From contig JADYXR010000205.1 in NCBI GenBank assembly GCA_021772095.1, positions 24,825 to 88,824 on the forward strand: DNA of 64,000 nt. The letters are read 5' to 3'. The DNA is from Candidatus Obscuribacter sp. (lineage in GTDB: Bacteria; Cyanobacteriota; Vampirovibrionia; Obscuribacterales; Obscuribacteraceae). This document shows, piece by piece, positions 41,491 through 51,649 of this stretch (positions are counted from its first letter, which is position 1; the number at the start of each line of letters is the position of its first letter). The translations under genes and the position numbers were made by a program. Under the pieces are notes generated by a model. It saw nothing but the letters and a program-made list of their open reading frames with translations. It was not told the DNA's origin and searched no databases.

Positions 41491-42402
41491 ATGGCAGCAC
41501 GAGCTATCTGGAGTGGCATCATTACCTTCGGTATGGTCAGCATCCCGGTCAAGCTATTCTCAGCAACCGACAACAAAGACATCTCCTTCAATCAGCTGCA
41601 CCGCGATTGTAAGGGTCGGGTCAAAGAGCATCGTTTCTGCCCAACCTGCGATCGCAAAATCGAATACGACGAACTCGAGAAGGGTTACGAATACTCCAAA
41701 GGGCAGTACGTCGTACTGACCAAGGACGATTTCGAAAAGCTGCCGTTGCCGAATAAAAATTCAATCGAGATCACATCGTTTATTCAAAGCCAAGAAATCG
41801 ATCCTGTGTTTTACGACAAAGCGTATTACATCGAACCGGATGAAGCGGCCAAGAAACCATTCACCTTGTTCATGAAAGCGATGACGGAAAAGGGCATGGT
41901 TGCAGTTGCTAAAGTGTCCATCCGCACGAAAGAACGTCTTTGCTGCCTGCGATCTTATGGTGGCACATTGTTGATGAACACACTTTTGTATCCTGATGAA
42001 GTCAGAGTCGAAAAGAACAAATCACTTCCTGATGTTCAAATTTCAGAAAAAGAAATGGCGATGGCTGGCAGTTTAATCGACTTGATGGCGGATGATTTCG
42101 AACCGACCAACTACAAAGACAATTATCGCGAAGCTCTGATGCAGGTAATTGAAGCGAAACTGGAAGGTCGCGAAATTCACGAGTCGCCGGCAATTCCTTC
42201 GGGCAACGTCATCGATTTGATGGACGCATTACAAGCCAGCATGGAAAACATCAAAGCGAAGAAAGCCGCACCTGCTGTCGCTGAAATTGCCGACTACAAA
42301 GAAGAGCCGCTGTTGCAGAAAAGCGCGGCTAAGCGGTCGGATGAACCGCAAATGGGCAAAGTGCCTACCGAGAAAAAGCCAAGAAAACGTAAGACGGGCT
42401 AA
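41491..42402 (+). CDS. ku: Non-homologous end-joining protein Ku
   Basis: ARAIWSGIITFGMVSIPVKLFSAT...LHRDC...EKGYEYSKGQYVVLTKDDFEKL. Confidence 0.95.
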   Translation: MAARAIWSGIITFGMVSIPVKLFSATDNKDISFNQLHRDCKGRVKEHRFCPTCDRKIEYDELEKGYEYSKGQYVVLTKDDFEKLPLPNKNSIEITSFIQSQEIDPVFYDKAYYIEPDEAAKKPFTLFMKAMTEKGMVAVAKVSIRTKERLCCLRSYGGTLLMNTLLYPDEVRVEKNKSLPDVQISEKEMAMAGSLIDLMADDFEPTNYKDNYREALMQVIEAKLEGREIHESPAIPSGNVIDLMDALQASMENIKAKKAAPAVAEIADYKEEPLLQKSAAKRSDEPQMGKVPTEKKPRKRKTG

Positions 42403-42445
42403 ATGAAATCGGCTTGTTCTGCTGGCTGGCCGTTTTCTGGCACCA

Positions 42446-44590
42446 TTGATCGAAAACAGTTTAATTCACTGCGTAAAAATTCACCAAGCGGCTGTTGGCA
42501 TGATTGATTTATCGAAGATGCCTGGTGCGCGCCGTGCGATGGTGCCGGTGAAATTTACGCCCATGCTCGCCAGTTTGCCCGAGATCAATTTTTCGCGAGC
42601 AGGATGGATTTACGAACCGAAGTTGGATGGCATGCGTGCCATCGCGCACCTATCGAAAGGCGCTTGCACACTGATGTCCAGGCGTGCACTCAAAATTACC
42701 GATCAGTATCCGTCACTGGCAACTGAGCTTCCGAAACTTTGCAATCGAGATGTGATTCTTGATGGCGAAATTATCGCGTTGAATGAACAAGGGCGACCAT
42801 CGTTTCAACATCTGCAACAGAGAATCAATCTGATGCGAAAAGCGGATATCGCACGAGCCGAGCAATCCGTGGCGGTTTACTATTTTGTTTTCGACATCGT
42901 ATACGCTGATGGCTACGACGTCACTGGAATGAAATTGTCCGACCGAAAGTTGCTGTTGAATGAAGTGCTACAGCAATCGAAAAACGTTCGGATTCTCACT
43001 GCCTTCGAAGATGACGGAATGACGGCGTACGAAGTTTGTGTCGAAAACGGATTCGAAGGCATCGTGGCAAAACGGCTCGACGCACCTTACGAACCTGGTC
43101 GCCGCTCCCCGCATTGGATAAAAGTAAAAGCCCAACAAACTGATGAGTTTGTTGTCGGCGGTTTTACCCAGGGCTCGGGATCGCGTAGCCCCACATTTGG
43201 TGCCTTGCTTTTAGGTGCTCATGACGAAACTGGAAATCTGATTTATTGCGGCAGCGTTGGATCAGGATTTGACGAACGACTTTTGCGCGATATGTGCCGC
43301 CGAATGGAAGGACTGAACCGCCATAAGCATCCTTTTCTCAAGCGCCCTGATGAAAAGAAACAAGTAACCTGGCTCGATCCAAAAATCGTAATCGAAATCA
43401 AATTTATGGATTGGACTCGCGACGGGCATATTAGATCTCCGGTTTTTCTGCGCGTGCGTGAAGACAAGGGACCGGAAGAAGTTAAACTCGATAAACGCGC
43501 ACCACTTGCAATTGTGCAAATTCCAAAAGAGCAATACGTTCCCACCAAGTCGAAGGATCTGGCAGAAGAGAAGCCGGTCATCGACGCACAAACTTTAGTT
43601 TGCCAATCGGTCGCGGCGCAACTGGCCGCGACCAAAGACGAAAAAATGGAAATCGTCGTGGATGGTGACGTGATTGAATTCACGCATTTGAACAAGGTAA
43701 TGTTTCCAGCCACCGACGATCTCAAGAAATTTACGAAGCGCGACTTCGTGCGCTACATCGCGCTCAGCGCGCCGTATTCGCTTGGATACTTGAAAGACCG
43801 ACCACTCTCAGTTGTGCGTTCACCCGATGGCATGAAAGGCAAACGCTTCTATCAAAAGCACTGGAATTTTCAAATTCCTGATTTTGTCGAAACCTGTTTT
43901 GTCGAACGTTCCAACGATGAAGATACGGAAGTTGCAATGGCGAACAACTTCGCCTCATTGCTCTGGTTCATCCAACAAGGCGTCATGGAACAGCATGTCT
44001 GGCTGTCGAGAATTACTGCGCTGGACTTTGGATTGCATCCTGATTTTATGGTCTTCGATCTGGACCTGCATCTGCCAGAGGAGAAAAAAGACCAGCGCGG
44101 ATATCACCGCGAGTCGTTCGAAAGAGTTTCCGAAGTTGCCTACTGGGTTAAGGAGGCACTGGATTCGGTATCATTGAAAGCGTTCCTGAAAACATCAGGA
44201 CGCAGTGGGTTACACGTTTTCGTTCCCATCGAAGACACGCTGCATCATGATGACGTAAGGGTGTTGGCGGAAACTATCAGCAAGTTTATTCTGAGCAAAC
44301 ACGGAAACAAAGTAACAGTCGACGCTCTGGCTGCAAAACAGGAAGGCAAAATATTGCTCGACTGCAGTCCGAACTGCAAAGGCAAAACGCTCGTGGCGCC
44401 CTACTCACCGCGCCTCATTAAAGAGCAGACGGTTTCCACTCCACTTACCTGGGACGAGCTTGGCAAACATCTTCCGATTCACCACACGATGACCAGCGTG
44501 CCGGAACGACTGAATGCGATAGGCGATATATGGAAAGACTGGCCGAACAATCGCAAAAATTTGGAAGTTCTTCTTCGCAAAAATAAATAG
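42446..44590 (+). CDS. ligD: ATP-dependent DNA ligase LigD (ligase domain then polymerase domain)
   Basis: EPKLDGMRAIAHL adenylation motif; DGEIIAL; C-terminal LSAPYSLGYLKDRPLSVVRSPDGMKGKRFYQKH and LKTSGRSGLHVFVPI primase-polymerase motifs. ATG at 42500 is an alternative start. Confidence 0.95.
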   Translation: MIENSLIHCVKIHQAAVGMIDLSKMPGARRAMVPVKFTPMLASLPEINFSRAGWIYEPKLDGMRAIAHLSKGACTLMSRRALKITDQYPSLATELPKLCNRDVILDGEIIALNEQGRPSFQHLQQRINLMRKADIARAEQSVAVYYFVFDIVYADGYDVTGMKLSDRKLLLNEVLQQSKNVRILTAFEDDGMTAYEVCVENGFEGIVAKRLDAPYEPGRRSPHWIKVKAQQTDEFVVGGFTQGSGSRSPTFGALLLGAHDETGNLIYCGSVGSGFDERLLRDMCRRMEGLNRHKHPFLKRPDEKKQVTWLDPKIVIEIKFMDWTRDGHIRSPVFLRVREDKGPEEVKLDKRAPLAIVQIPKEQYVPTKSKDLAEEKPVIDAQTLVCQSVAAQLAATKDEKMEIVVDGDVIEFTHLNKVMFPATDDLKKFTKRDFVRYIALSAPYSLGYLKDRPLSVVRSPDGMKGKRFYQKHWNFQIPDFVETCFVERSNDEDTEVAMANNFASLLWFIQQGVMEQHVWLSRITALDFGLHPDFMVFDLDLHLPEEKKDQRGYHRESFERVSEVAYWVKEALDSVSLKAFLKTSGRSGLHVFVPIEDTLHHDDVRVLAETISKFILSKHGNKVTVDALAAKQEGKILLDCSPNCKGKTLVAPYSPRLIKEQTVSTPLTWDELGKHLPIHHTMTSVPERLNAIGDIWKDWPNNRKNLEVLLRKNK

Positions 44591-45520
44591 AAGATCCGAA
44601 CGCGTATGTTCGCGGCAATTATTTGATATGTAAACGACACTCCATATCCCGCACATATACCACGAAGAGCGGCACCGCTTCGGGCAGATGGCATAGCTGA
44701 TGAAGTCACACAGGCATCCATTTTTATATCGCTGTAGATTCACGCACATATACACATACAGAAGAATCTCTCACAAAAGTCGCGCATCATTGACTTGCAA
44801 GTCGCTTGAATTTACGATCATTGGCATTGGAAGTTTAGCGCCGCGGTTCAATCGCGTCGCTCATATTTGACAAGGAAGATGGTGAGCCTTTTCTGGACCG
44901 CGTAAGCGGTTTGTTTGATGGTTCGTCAACCTGCACAACATGCCACACATACGAGATTCACAACCGACCATCGATCCGCTCAGCGGCTCTGCGTCGCTTG
45001 CTTTCTCTCCAGCGCCAGCGATCGGAGCTCTAGAACTTCGGTCTAGCAGAGGGGCTCGCCATATTCCTTGTATGACGCTTTTGAAAGCGATTTTGGACGC
45101 GCACCGTAGGTGGTGCCCTAAGCCATTACATCAATCGACTGAACTTTCACCTCCATCGACATTTTTCGATCCACCAATCCAATGATTTTTGGACTGTTTA
45201 ACCTTTTAGCGTTTCTGAACATCTCAGAACTCGAGCTTAAGCGCATCGCGTTCGCAGCGATCGCTACTATCGCGAGTTCCATCAGCAGAAGAAGACGGGT
45301 GACATTCGGATAATTGTCGCGCCATCAATAGAACAAAAAAATATTCAAAGCAAATCTCAAACCTGATTCTGAAACAGGAAAAGCTTCATGATGCCTGCAG
45401 TGGCTACCGCAAAGGACGCTCGATTGTTTCGAACGCGCGCCCTCACGTCGGACAGAATTTTGGTCTCGGTTCGACGTTCTAACAGATGCGGGTGGGCACA
45501 CCATAACAAATCCAGAGAAA

Positions 45521-45589
45521 TTGACATTATGGCACCGAATACCATAATCATGGTGCGGAACACCACAATTATGGTACAATTACCATAAT
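45521..45589 (+). promoter_or_regulatory. Toxin-antitoxin promoter/operator with three palindromes
   Basis: TTGACA (45521-45526), 16 bp, CATAAT (45543-45548); ATTATGG/CCATAAT (45526-45548), TGGTG/CACCA (45551-45565), ATTATGGTA/TACCATAAT (45568-45589). Confidence 0.8.
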
Positions 45590-45881
45590 GAAAGCGATTT
45601 TGATCTACCGAAACAAGCGCGTTTTGGCCAATGGCTCAATAGAAGAAATCGTCATCTGGAAACTACCGGAACCGACCCTGGATCAACCGCACGGGTTTAA
45701 ATATCGGCTCTATTTCGGACTTGCTGATGGCACTTGCCTAGTACGATACGACAATGAAAGAGGTAACAGAGACCATAAACACTTGATGGATCGGGAAGAA
45801 AGTTATGAGTTCATCAGCATAGAACAACTCATGGAAGATTTTTTGAAAGACGAGAAACGCGCACAGGAAGAGAATCTATGA
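45588..45881 (+). CDS. TumE-family (DUF6516-like) toxin
   Basis: IYRNKRVLANGSIEEIVIWKLPEP...YRLYFGLADGTCLVRYDNERGNRDHKHL...SIEQLMEDFLKD resembles TumE/DUF6516 proteins; overlaps the next HTH gene by 4 nt. Confidence 0.75.
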   Translation: MKAILIYRNKRVLANGSIEEIVIWKLPEPTLDQPHGFKYRLYFGLADGTCLVRYDNERGNRDHKHLMDREESYEFISIEQLMEDFLKDEKRAQEENL

Positions 45882-46255
45882 CAAGAAAGAAAGATATTCT
45901 TATCGGCGTGCAAACTGGAGAAGAAGCGGCGGAAGGTGCTATCAAAGCATGGAAACGCGCGGAGGCCGGTCTTCCTCCTGAGCAACCCGTCAACCAATTG
46001 CATTTTGCGGATATGGCTACACTACTCAAGTATCTGTCCCCCCGGCGTATTGAGTTGATGCAAAAGCTAAGAGCAATAGGTCCGCTAAACATCAGGCAAC
46101 TGGCTCAAGCACTAGGTCGTGACTATAAGAACGTATACACAGATGTGTCAGAATTGACCCATATTGGACTGGTCGAGGAAACCAAAGACCGGCGTTTTCA
46201 GGTGCCTTGGGATGAGATTTTAGCCAAATTACCTCTGCTAGCAAAAGCGACATAA
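45878..46255 (+). CDS. HTH antitoxin/transcriptional regulator (TumA / HVO_A0114-like)
   Basis: LSPRRIELMQKLRAIGPLNIRQLAQALGRDYKNVYTDVSELTHIGLVEETKDRRFQVPWDEI winged helix. Confidence 0.8.
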   Translation: MTRKKDILIGVQTGEEAAEGAIKAWKRAEAGLPPEQPVNQLHFADMATLLKYLSPRRIELMQKLRAIGPLNIRQLAQALGRDYKNVYTDVSELTHIGLVEETKDRRFQVPWDEILAKLPLLAKAT

Positions 46256-46268
46256 CAGGAGATTCGCA

Positions 46269-46631
46269 GTGCGAACAAGCTCTTCATTCAAGAATGCTTT
46301 ACTGATTTCGGCAATGTGTTTGAGTTTATTCGGCACCGCCGCTAGTGCGCAAAATACACAGGTGCAATCGTCTGCTCCGAGCGTTGTAACCAGGACTGAC
46401 ACCTCTGATGATCAGCTCAGACAATCAGTAGACAGCCTGGTCAAAAGCCGGATGCAGCAGTTCAACATTCCTGAAGAACAGTCCGCCGTCATTGCGCTCT
46501 GCAATTTGCGCAAACCTCCTGTGTATGCAATAGCAACCGCAGCTGCTAGATTGGCTTTTGGTGAGCCGTCTCAACAGGCGCCAGAGAACGAACCTGGTCT
46601 CGATCAAAATAGTGGTACCAACGAAGACTAG
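46269..46631 (+). CDS. Small secreted hypothetical protein
   Basis: Signal peptide (SFKNALLISAMCLSLFGTAASAQ), GTG start, ribosome-binding-like caggaga upstream. Confidence 0.5.
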   Translation: MRTSSSFKNALLISAMCLSLFGTAASAQNTQVQSSAPSVVTRTDTSDDQLRQSVDSLVKSRMQQFNIPEEQSAVIALCNLRKPPVYAIATAAARLAFGEPSQQAPENEPGLDQNSGTNED

Positions 46632-46641
46632 AGGCACGGAA

Positions 46642-47358
46642 GTGAGACAAGGCGGTCCCGACGGACAGAATCCGACTGGAAATAATCGCAAACGATGGCG
46701 AAGGGACGATCAGTTCGAACCCGAACCTCGCGAACCAGGCCGTCCCAGGGTTTTCAAAGCTTCCAATAACCGCGTCTACCTGGCGTTCTTCAAACCGTTC
46801 GACATTCTATGCCAGTTCAGTCCGGGGGAAGAGGGACAACGCACTCTGGCAGAATTCGAATTTCCGCCGAACGTCTATCCTGTCGGAAGACTTGATACCG
46901 ATAGCGAAGGACTTCTAATTTTGAGTGATGACACGCGCATGAATAAGGCGTTGCTTGCTCCGGAAAACAGGCACGAACGCACGTATTATGCTCAAGTCGA
47001 TAACATTCCAACGCAGACGGCTCTCGATCAATTACGACGCGGAGTCATGATCCAGGGCAGAGAAACTTTGCCTTGTCGCGTCCACGCATTTGCGGAAGAA
47101 CCAACCTTGCCACCACGAACGGTGCCGATACGTTTTCGGAAAAACATCCCTACGAGTTGGATTGCCTTGACTCTCACTGAAGGCAAGAATCGACAGGTTC
47201 GCCGCATGACCGCCGCAGTTGGTCACCCCACACTGCGCCTTGTACGCTGGTCTATCGGTAAACTCACACTTGGCGAATTGGAATTGGAACCCGGCGAGTG
47301 GTATGCATTGTCCTCTGAACAAGTCGAGAGCCTGTTTAAAAACGAAAGCGAACAATAG
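46642..47358 (+). CDS. rRNA pseudouridine synthase (RsuA/RluE family)
   Basis: VYLAFFKPFDILCQFS...VGRLDTDSEGLLILSDD...LTEGKNRQVRRMTAAVGHPTLRLVR. Confidence 0.93.
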   Translation: MRQGGPDGQNPTGNNRKRWRRDDQFEPEPREPGRPRVFKASNNRVYLAFFKPFDILCQFSPGEEGQRTLAEFEFPPNVYPVGRLDTDSEGLLILSDDTRMNKALLAPENRHERTYYAQVDNIPTQTALDQLRRGVMIQGRETLPCRVHAFAEEPTLPPRTVPIRFRKNIPTSWIALTLTEGKNRQVRRMTAAVGHPTLRLVRWSIGKLTLGELELEPGEWYALSSEQVESLFKNESEQ

Positions 47359-47554
47359 CTGGTCGACTTATTCGAAAAATTACTGGTATACAAAATGATC
47401 GTACAGAAGTGATCGAACAGCATTTAGGTGACACGTGACAATGAACGAACGAGAACATTCGATGCGCTGGCAATGCGTTTTATTTAGCCTACAGTTTTCA
47501 ATCACGTGAAACGCGGTAGAAAGATCTCATACGCCTAGATACCGGAGAGATAAC

Positions 47555-48154
47555 ATGCAGCGGAACAGAGTCGGACCGAAGTCAATAACGGGTCTTTTAG
47601 TCATAGCGGCACTAAGTATCTCGAGTAGCGCGCCGGCGTCGGCCTCGCCAGGCAACTCGATTAAAGACGGCACTAGAATAGCTTCCACTAAAACTGAACG
47701 ATACAAAAACAAAGAAGGGTTTGAGCGTCCGACCAAAGACATTATCAATACGCTCAAAGATAATGAAGTTACACGTTTTGTGACGCTGCTGGACGGCTTG
47801 AGTCAAGCATACGACCTCGATAAGAAGCTGAAAAACAATGGACCGTTCACGATGTTCGCGATCTGCGATCACGGGTTTAAACGGATGCCGGACGAGGACG
47901 TCATGTCACTTTTCGCAAATAAGAAGAAGCTGCGTCAAGTGCTGGAGTATTCGATAGTCGAAGGAACATTTGATTCAGAGGCCCTGAAGAAGACCAAAAA
48001 ATTCAAGACGCTGGAAGGGCATCAAATCACCATCTCTGAGAAAGGCGGCAATCTCTACGCTGATAAAGCCTTGATTCAAACAGTGGACGTTCCTTGTTCC
48101 AACGGGATCATTCACATTTTGGATGGTGTCGCCATGCCACCACTGAGTAAGTGA
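47555..48154 (+). CDS. Secreted fasciclin-domain protein
   Basis: NNGPFTMFAICDHGFKRMPDE...GIIHILDGVAMPP. Confidence 0.88.
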   Translation: MQRNRVGPKSITGLLVIAALSISSSAPASASPGNSIKDGTRIASTKTERYKNKEGFERPTKDIINTLKDNEVTRFVTLLDGLSQAYDLDKKLKNNGPFTMFAICDHGFKRMPDEDVMSLFANKKKLRQVLEYSIVEGTFDSEALKKTKKFKTLEGHQITISEKGGNLYADKALIQTVDVPCSNGIIHILDGVAMPPLSK

Positions 48155-48181
48155 TAAATCAAGAACCGACTGAGTAAGCAA

Positions 48182-49729
48182 TTAATTTTTACGACGAACT
48201 CTCGTCTTTGAGACCAGGTCCCATGGCACCTGTCGTTTCGCCATCGTCCAAACGATAAGTGAAACTGGATATAACAGACCGAACGCCGGATTAATCCTGA
48301 CGTCGAACTCCGATCTGAGACCTATCAGAACGTAAAATATCAGGGCGGGAAGTCCGTAGAAAAACAAAACTCTCAAACCGTTTCTCGCAAGGGCGCGCTT
48401 AAGGGTGATCTTCTTTCCTTCCAGGTCGCAAACTACCAGTCGCATTAACATTTTTCCGGGAGTGGCACCAAAACGACTTTCCATCCACGCTTTATAAAAA
48501 ACGATGGAACCGAAAACCACCACTACATACGATACCAACCAAAAATAGACGGCCCATGGTTGCGCCATAGCCCAGTTGTTAGTCAGTACACTTAACGGAA
48601 TGAAAACAATTGTGCACACCAGCGAAATAATTCCATACGCACCCATGATGATAAAGTAATCAATCCAGAACGCCGCAAATCGTTTTCCGAGAGCTTTTTC
48701 ATCAAGGACTGGACTAACCAGATGGCTCTGAGGTGTGTCACCATGGGCAATTGCGGCTAGGTCCCGATTGAGATTGTTGACCAAATTGTAGCGGTCGCGC
48801 GGTTGCCTGTTCATACAGCTAGCAACTAGAATTTTCAAATTGGGTGGTATCGCCTGCGATGTCAGTTGCGGCGGAGCCTGATCGGATAATTTCTTGGCAA
48901 TCGTTTCTACGGTTCCACACCCGGCATATGGGTTCTGTCCACTAAGAGCCGCGAAAAGAGTGCACCCTAAAGAATAAATATCCGAGCGAAAATCAACTTC
49001 CTGACCGAGGCATTGCTCGGGGCTCATATACGCTGGCGTTCCCATAAACTCGCCGGCCGCTGTCATCGTATTGACAGTGTCACCACTGGCGGTGACGAGC
49101 TTCGCGATACCGAAGTCGGCGATGTGCGCGGTTTCGACTCCTAATGCGTTTTTCGAAACGACAATATTGCTGGGCTTCAAGTCTCGATGCACTGTTCCGC
49201 GGCCGTGGGCATACTCCAGGGCTGCAGCAACCTGCAAAAAAATATCGACAGCGCGCTCCCATTCGATCGCGCCTTCTCTTTGCAATAGTGATTCCAGACT
49301 CTCACCATCGACAAACTTCATCGTCAGATACGGAATATTTTCGCTCGTTATTCCGTGTTCCAAAACCTCGACGATGTTGGCATGCGTAAGACTGGAAACT
49401 GCTGTGATTTCTTGTTGAAACCGTTTAACCGCTTGAGCATCCGAGCAAAGCTCCTTCCTGAGCACTTTCACTGCCACAAGTTCGGACACGCCGCTGATTC
49501 GGGCTTTGTAGACCTGACCCATTCCGCCCTGGCCTATCAATTCGAGCACTTCGTATTGCGGCGGCAAGTTTAAAAAAGGCATCGGGACAGAAGCCGTCGA
49601 AAGCCCCTGGGCTGATAGCGGAGACTCGTTGGAATCCAACGAACCCGCAGGCAGTTCACTCGACTGCCCGGGTGCGCGCAGTTCAATTTTTTCGGCTTGC
49701 TCGGTTTTGAAATCGTCGGTCATATCCAC
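48182..49729 (-). CDS. Ser/Thr protein kinase with C-terminal RDD membrane domain
   Basis: GQGGMGQVYKA, HRDLKPSNIVV, DFGIAKL, GTPAYMSPEQ; C-terminal KRFAAFWIDYFIIMG and ATPGKMLMRLVV. Confidence 0.95.
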   Translation of the reverse strand: MDMTDDFKTEQAEKIELRAPGQSSELPAGSLDSNESPLSAQGLSTASVPMPFLNLPPQYEVLELIGQGGMGQVYKARISGVSELVAVKVLRKELCSDAQAVKRFQQEITAVSSLTHANIVEVLEHGITSENIPYLTMKFVDGESLESLLQREGAIEWERAVDIFLQVAAALEYAHGRGTVHRDLKPSNIVVSKNALGVETAHIADFGIAKLVTASGDTVNTMTAAGEFMGTPAYMSPEQCLGQEVDFRSDIYSLGCTLFAALSGQNPYAGCGTVETIAKKLSDQAPPQLTSQAIPPNLKILVASCMNRQPRDRYNLVNNLNRDLAAIAHGDTPQSHLVSPVLDEKALGKRFAAFWIDYFIIMGAYGIISLVCTIVFIPLSVLTNNWAMAQPWAVYFWLVSYVVVVFGSIVFYKAWMESRFGATPGKMLMRLVVCDLEGKKITLKRALARNGLRVLFFYGLPALIFYVLIGLRSEFDVRINPAFGLLYPVSLIVWTMAKRQVPWDLVSKTRVRRKN

Positions 49730-49994
49730 GTTTATACCCTTATCCTCGCTCGTCCTTCCCCGACCAACTGGTCAACTGTTGTGTTACTCTGGACGAACTT
49801 CGATAGAAACCGCAAATGCTCCAGCTGCAGCGACTCGTCCGAAGACAAGGCGAAGATAACCGCAATAATAGTCACTGACAAAAAAGACAAAGCTGATCGA
49901 TAATGGTCACAATCGACAAGATAGATGACACGACTTCGGATACGACGATGGCGAGCCCAATGGCTCAATCGGCAAAAGGTGGCGAAAGCAAAGA

Positions 49995-50399
49995 TTGAAA
50001 CTGGTTCGATTTTATTACATTGGTACCATAACCATTTGTAGTCTGGACCTTTTGGACAGCATTAGGATTCTTGCTGGTCATAACGATAAGGTTGATTTGC
50101 TTATGGTTGTCGCCGGCTCGATGGTGGCACTCTGGGTTATCGTCGCGCTGCTCGTCCTGATCGAATCGATCCGCCAGGAACGTATCGTTCCAGCCGCGTT
50201 GTTTTATGTGGTGACGATGGCGACGTTCCTTCTCACGGCACCAGTTTTGCAAACATACGCTGCCACCACTCACGTGGTCGAAGGCGTGATCATGTGCTCG
50301 AACATTGCTGTTCACGCGTGGCAGTTTGCCAGGTTGCAAGCCAAACCTGCGGCACAACAAACTGATGATGTTGTGAAAAACGATACGACGCCGGAATGA
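49995..50399 (+). CDS. Hypothetical four-TM membrane protein
   Basis: Hydrophobic helices throughout; start (TTG) uncertain. Confidence 0.5.
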   Translation: MKLVRFYYIGTITICSLDLLDSIRILAGHNDKVDLLMVVAGSMVALWVIVALLVLIESIRQERIVPAALFYVVTMATFLLTAPVLQTYAATTHVVEGVIMCSNIAVHAWQFARLQAKPAAQQTDDVVKNDTTPE

Positions 50400-50408
50400 T
50401 TTTTGAAA

Positions 50409-51035
50409 CTAAGACTCTGACCGAACAGCCGCTTCGCCAGGTTTAGAGTCGGGCGTTTTCGCGTCTTTGAGTTTCAATTCGTCAGGTTTTGATTCACCCG
50501 GCTTCACTTCGCCTGGTTTACCAGCCCCATCTTTTGGTGCATAACGCTTCCTTCTAAACACATCGGTTTTTAGTGAAGCCACGCGATCGAGAAATAGAAT
50601 TCCATCAAGATGATCGAGTTCGTGCAACACTACACGCGCCTCAAAATCCGACACTTCAATCTCTTGCTCCTGGTTCTGAGGATTCTGAAATTTCACTCGG
50701 ATTTTTTGCGCGCGTTTCACATTCGCCGTCAGATCAGGCAGGCTCAAACACCCTTCCCGAGCCAATACTTCGCCTTCTGAATATTCAACAATCGGATTGA
50801 TAATCACCATCAATCCATACTTCGATTCAACTTTTGGATTCCGAGACGCGTCAATGATCAGAATGCGTTTGCGAACGCCACATTGCGGCGCGGCTAATCC
50901 AACGCAGCCAGGTGCATCATGCATGGTATCAAGTAGATCTTGAATCGTCGCGGTCAGATCTTCCTTGAAATCGACCGGATCCGAAACTCGTTTGAGCTCC
51001 GGATCAGGATAGACAAGAACGGGAAGTATAGCCAT
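50409..51035 (-). CDS. def: Peptide deformylase with repetitive Lys/Pro/Gly/Glu tail
   Basis: GLAAPQCG, EGCLSLP, HELDHLDG motifs. Confidence 0.96.
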   Translation of the reverse strand: MAILPVLVYPDPELKRVSDPVDFKEDLTATIQDLLDTMHDAPGCVGLAAPQCGVRKRILIIDASRNPKVESKYGLMVIINPIVEYSEGEVLAREGCLSLPDLTANVKRAQKIRVKFQNPQNQEQEIEVSDFEARVVLHELDHLDGILFLDRVASLKTDVFRRKRYAPKDGAGKPGEVKPGESKPDELKLKDAKTPDSKPGEAAVRSES

Positions 51036-51036
51036 T

Positions 51037-51579
51037 CTACAGTTCCACAACCTCGAGCGATTGAATACTCACATCCACACCGAGTTGTGCTGAAACTTTG
51101 TTGAGTGACTGTCTAAGTTCGCTTTCCGTAATCGTGATCGGAGCGGTAACTTCAAGCACCATCATAAAGATAGATTGTTCTGATCGTGTACGTTTTGTCG
51201 CTACATCAGTGATGTTGATGCTCAAAGTCTGCAGTGCTTTAGTGATACCAGCTACGATACCAGGACGATCGCCGCCGTAAACCGAAATTATATAAGGATG
51301 ACCTTCGTCATCATCTTCGTCGAGACTGGCATCGCTCAATTCACGAACAAAAACCTGCATCCCGAGCGCCGCTTCAGCTTGATTGAGGCGTTCTCTAAGT
51401 TGAATAAGTGTGTGCGTTTCCGGCAATTGCGCCATTAGAATAACGGCAAACTCACCACGCAACAACGTCATACTCGAGTCAAGCAGGTTGCATCCGAACT
51501 CGAAGAGCACCTGCGAGAGCTCGGCTACGATACCGACTCGATCTCTTCCCACGCCGGTCAAAACTATATTGGTCGTCAT
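51037..51579 (-). CDS. Two-ACT-domain protein (GcvR-like)
   Basis: IVLTGVGRDRVGIVAELSQVLFEFGCNLLDSSMT and YGGDRPGIVAGITKALQTLSINITDVATK. Confidence 0.88.
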   Translation of the reverse strand: MTTNIVLTGVGRDRVGIVAELSQVLFEFGCNLLDSSMTLLRGEFAVILMAQLPETHTLIQLRERLNQAEAALGMQVFVRELSDASLDEDDDEGHPYIISVYGGDRPGIVAGITKALQTLSINITDVATKRTRSEQSIFMMVLEVTAPITITESELRQSLNKVSAQLGVDVSIQSLEVVEL

Positions 51580-51649
51580 AAAATAGCCGTTTCCCGCACA
51601 ATTAGCCAATCCCAATCAACATCAACGCATAATCATACAAGACGATCGA

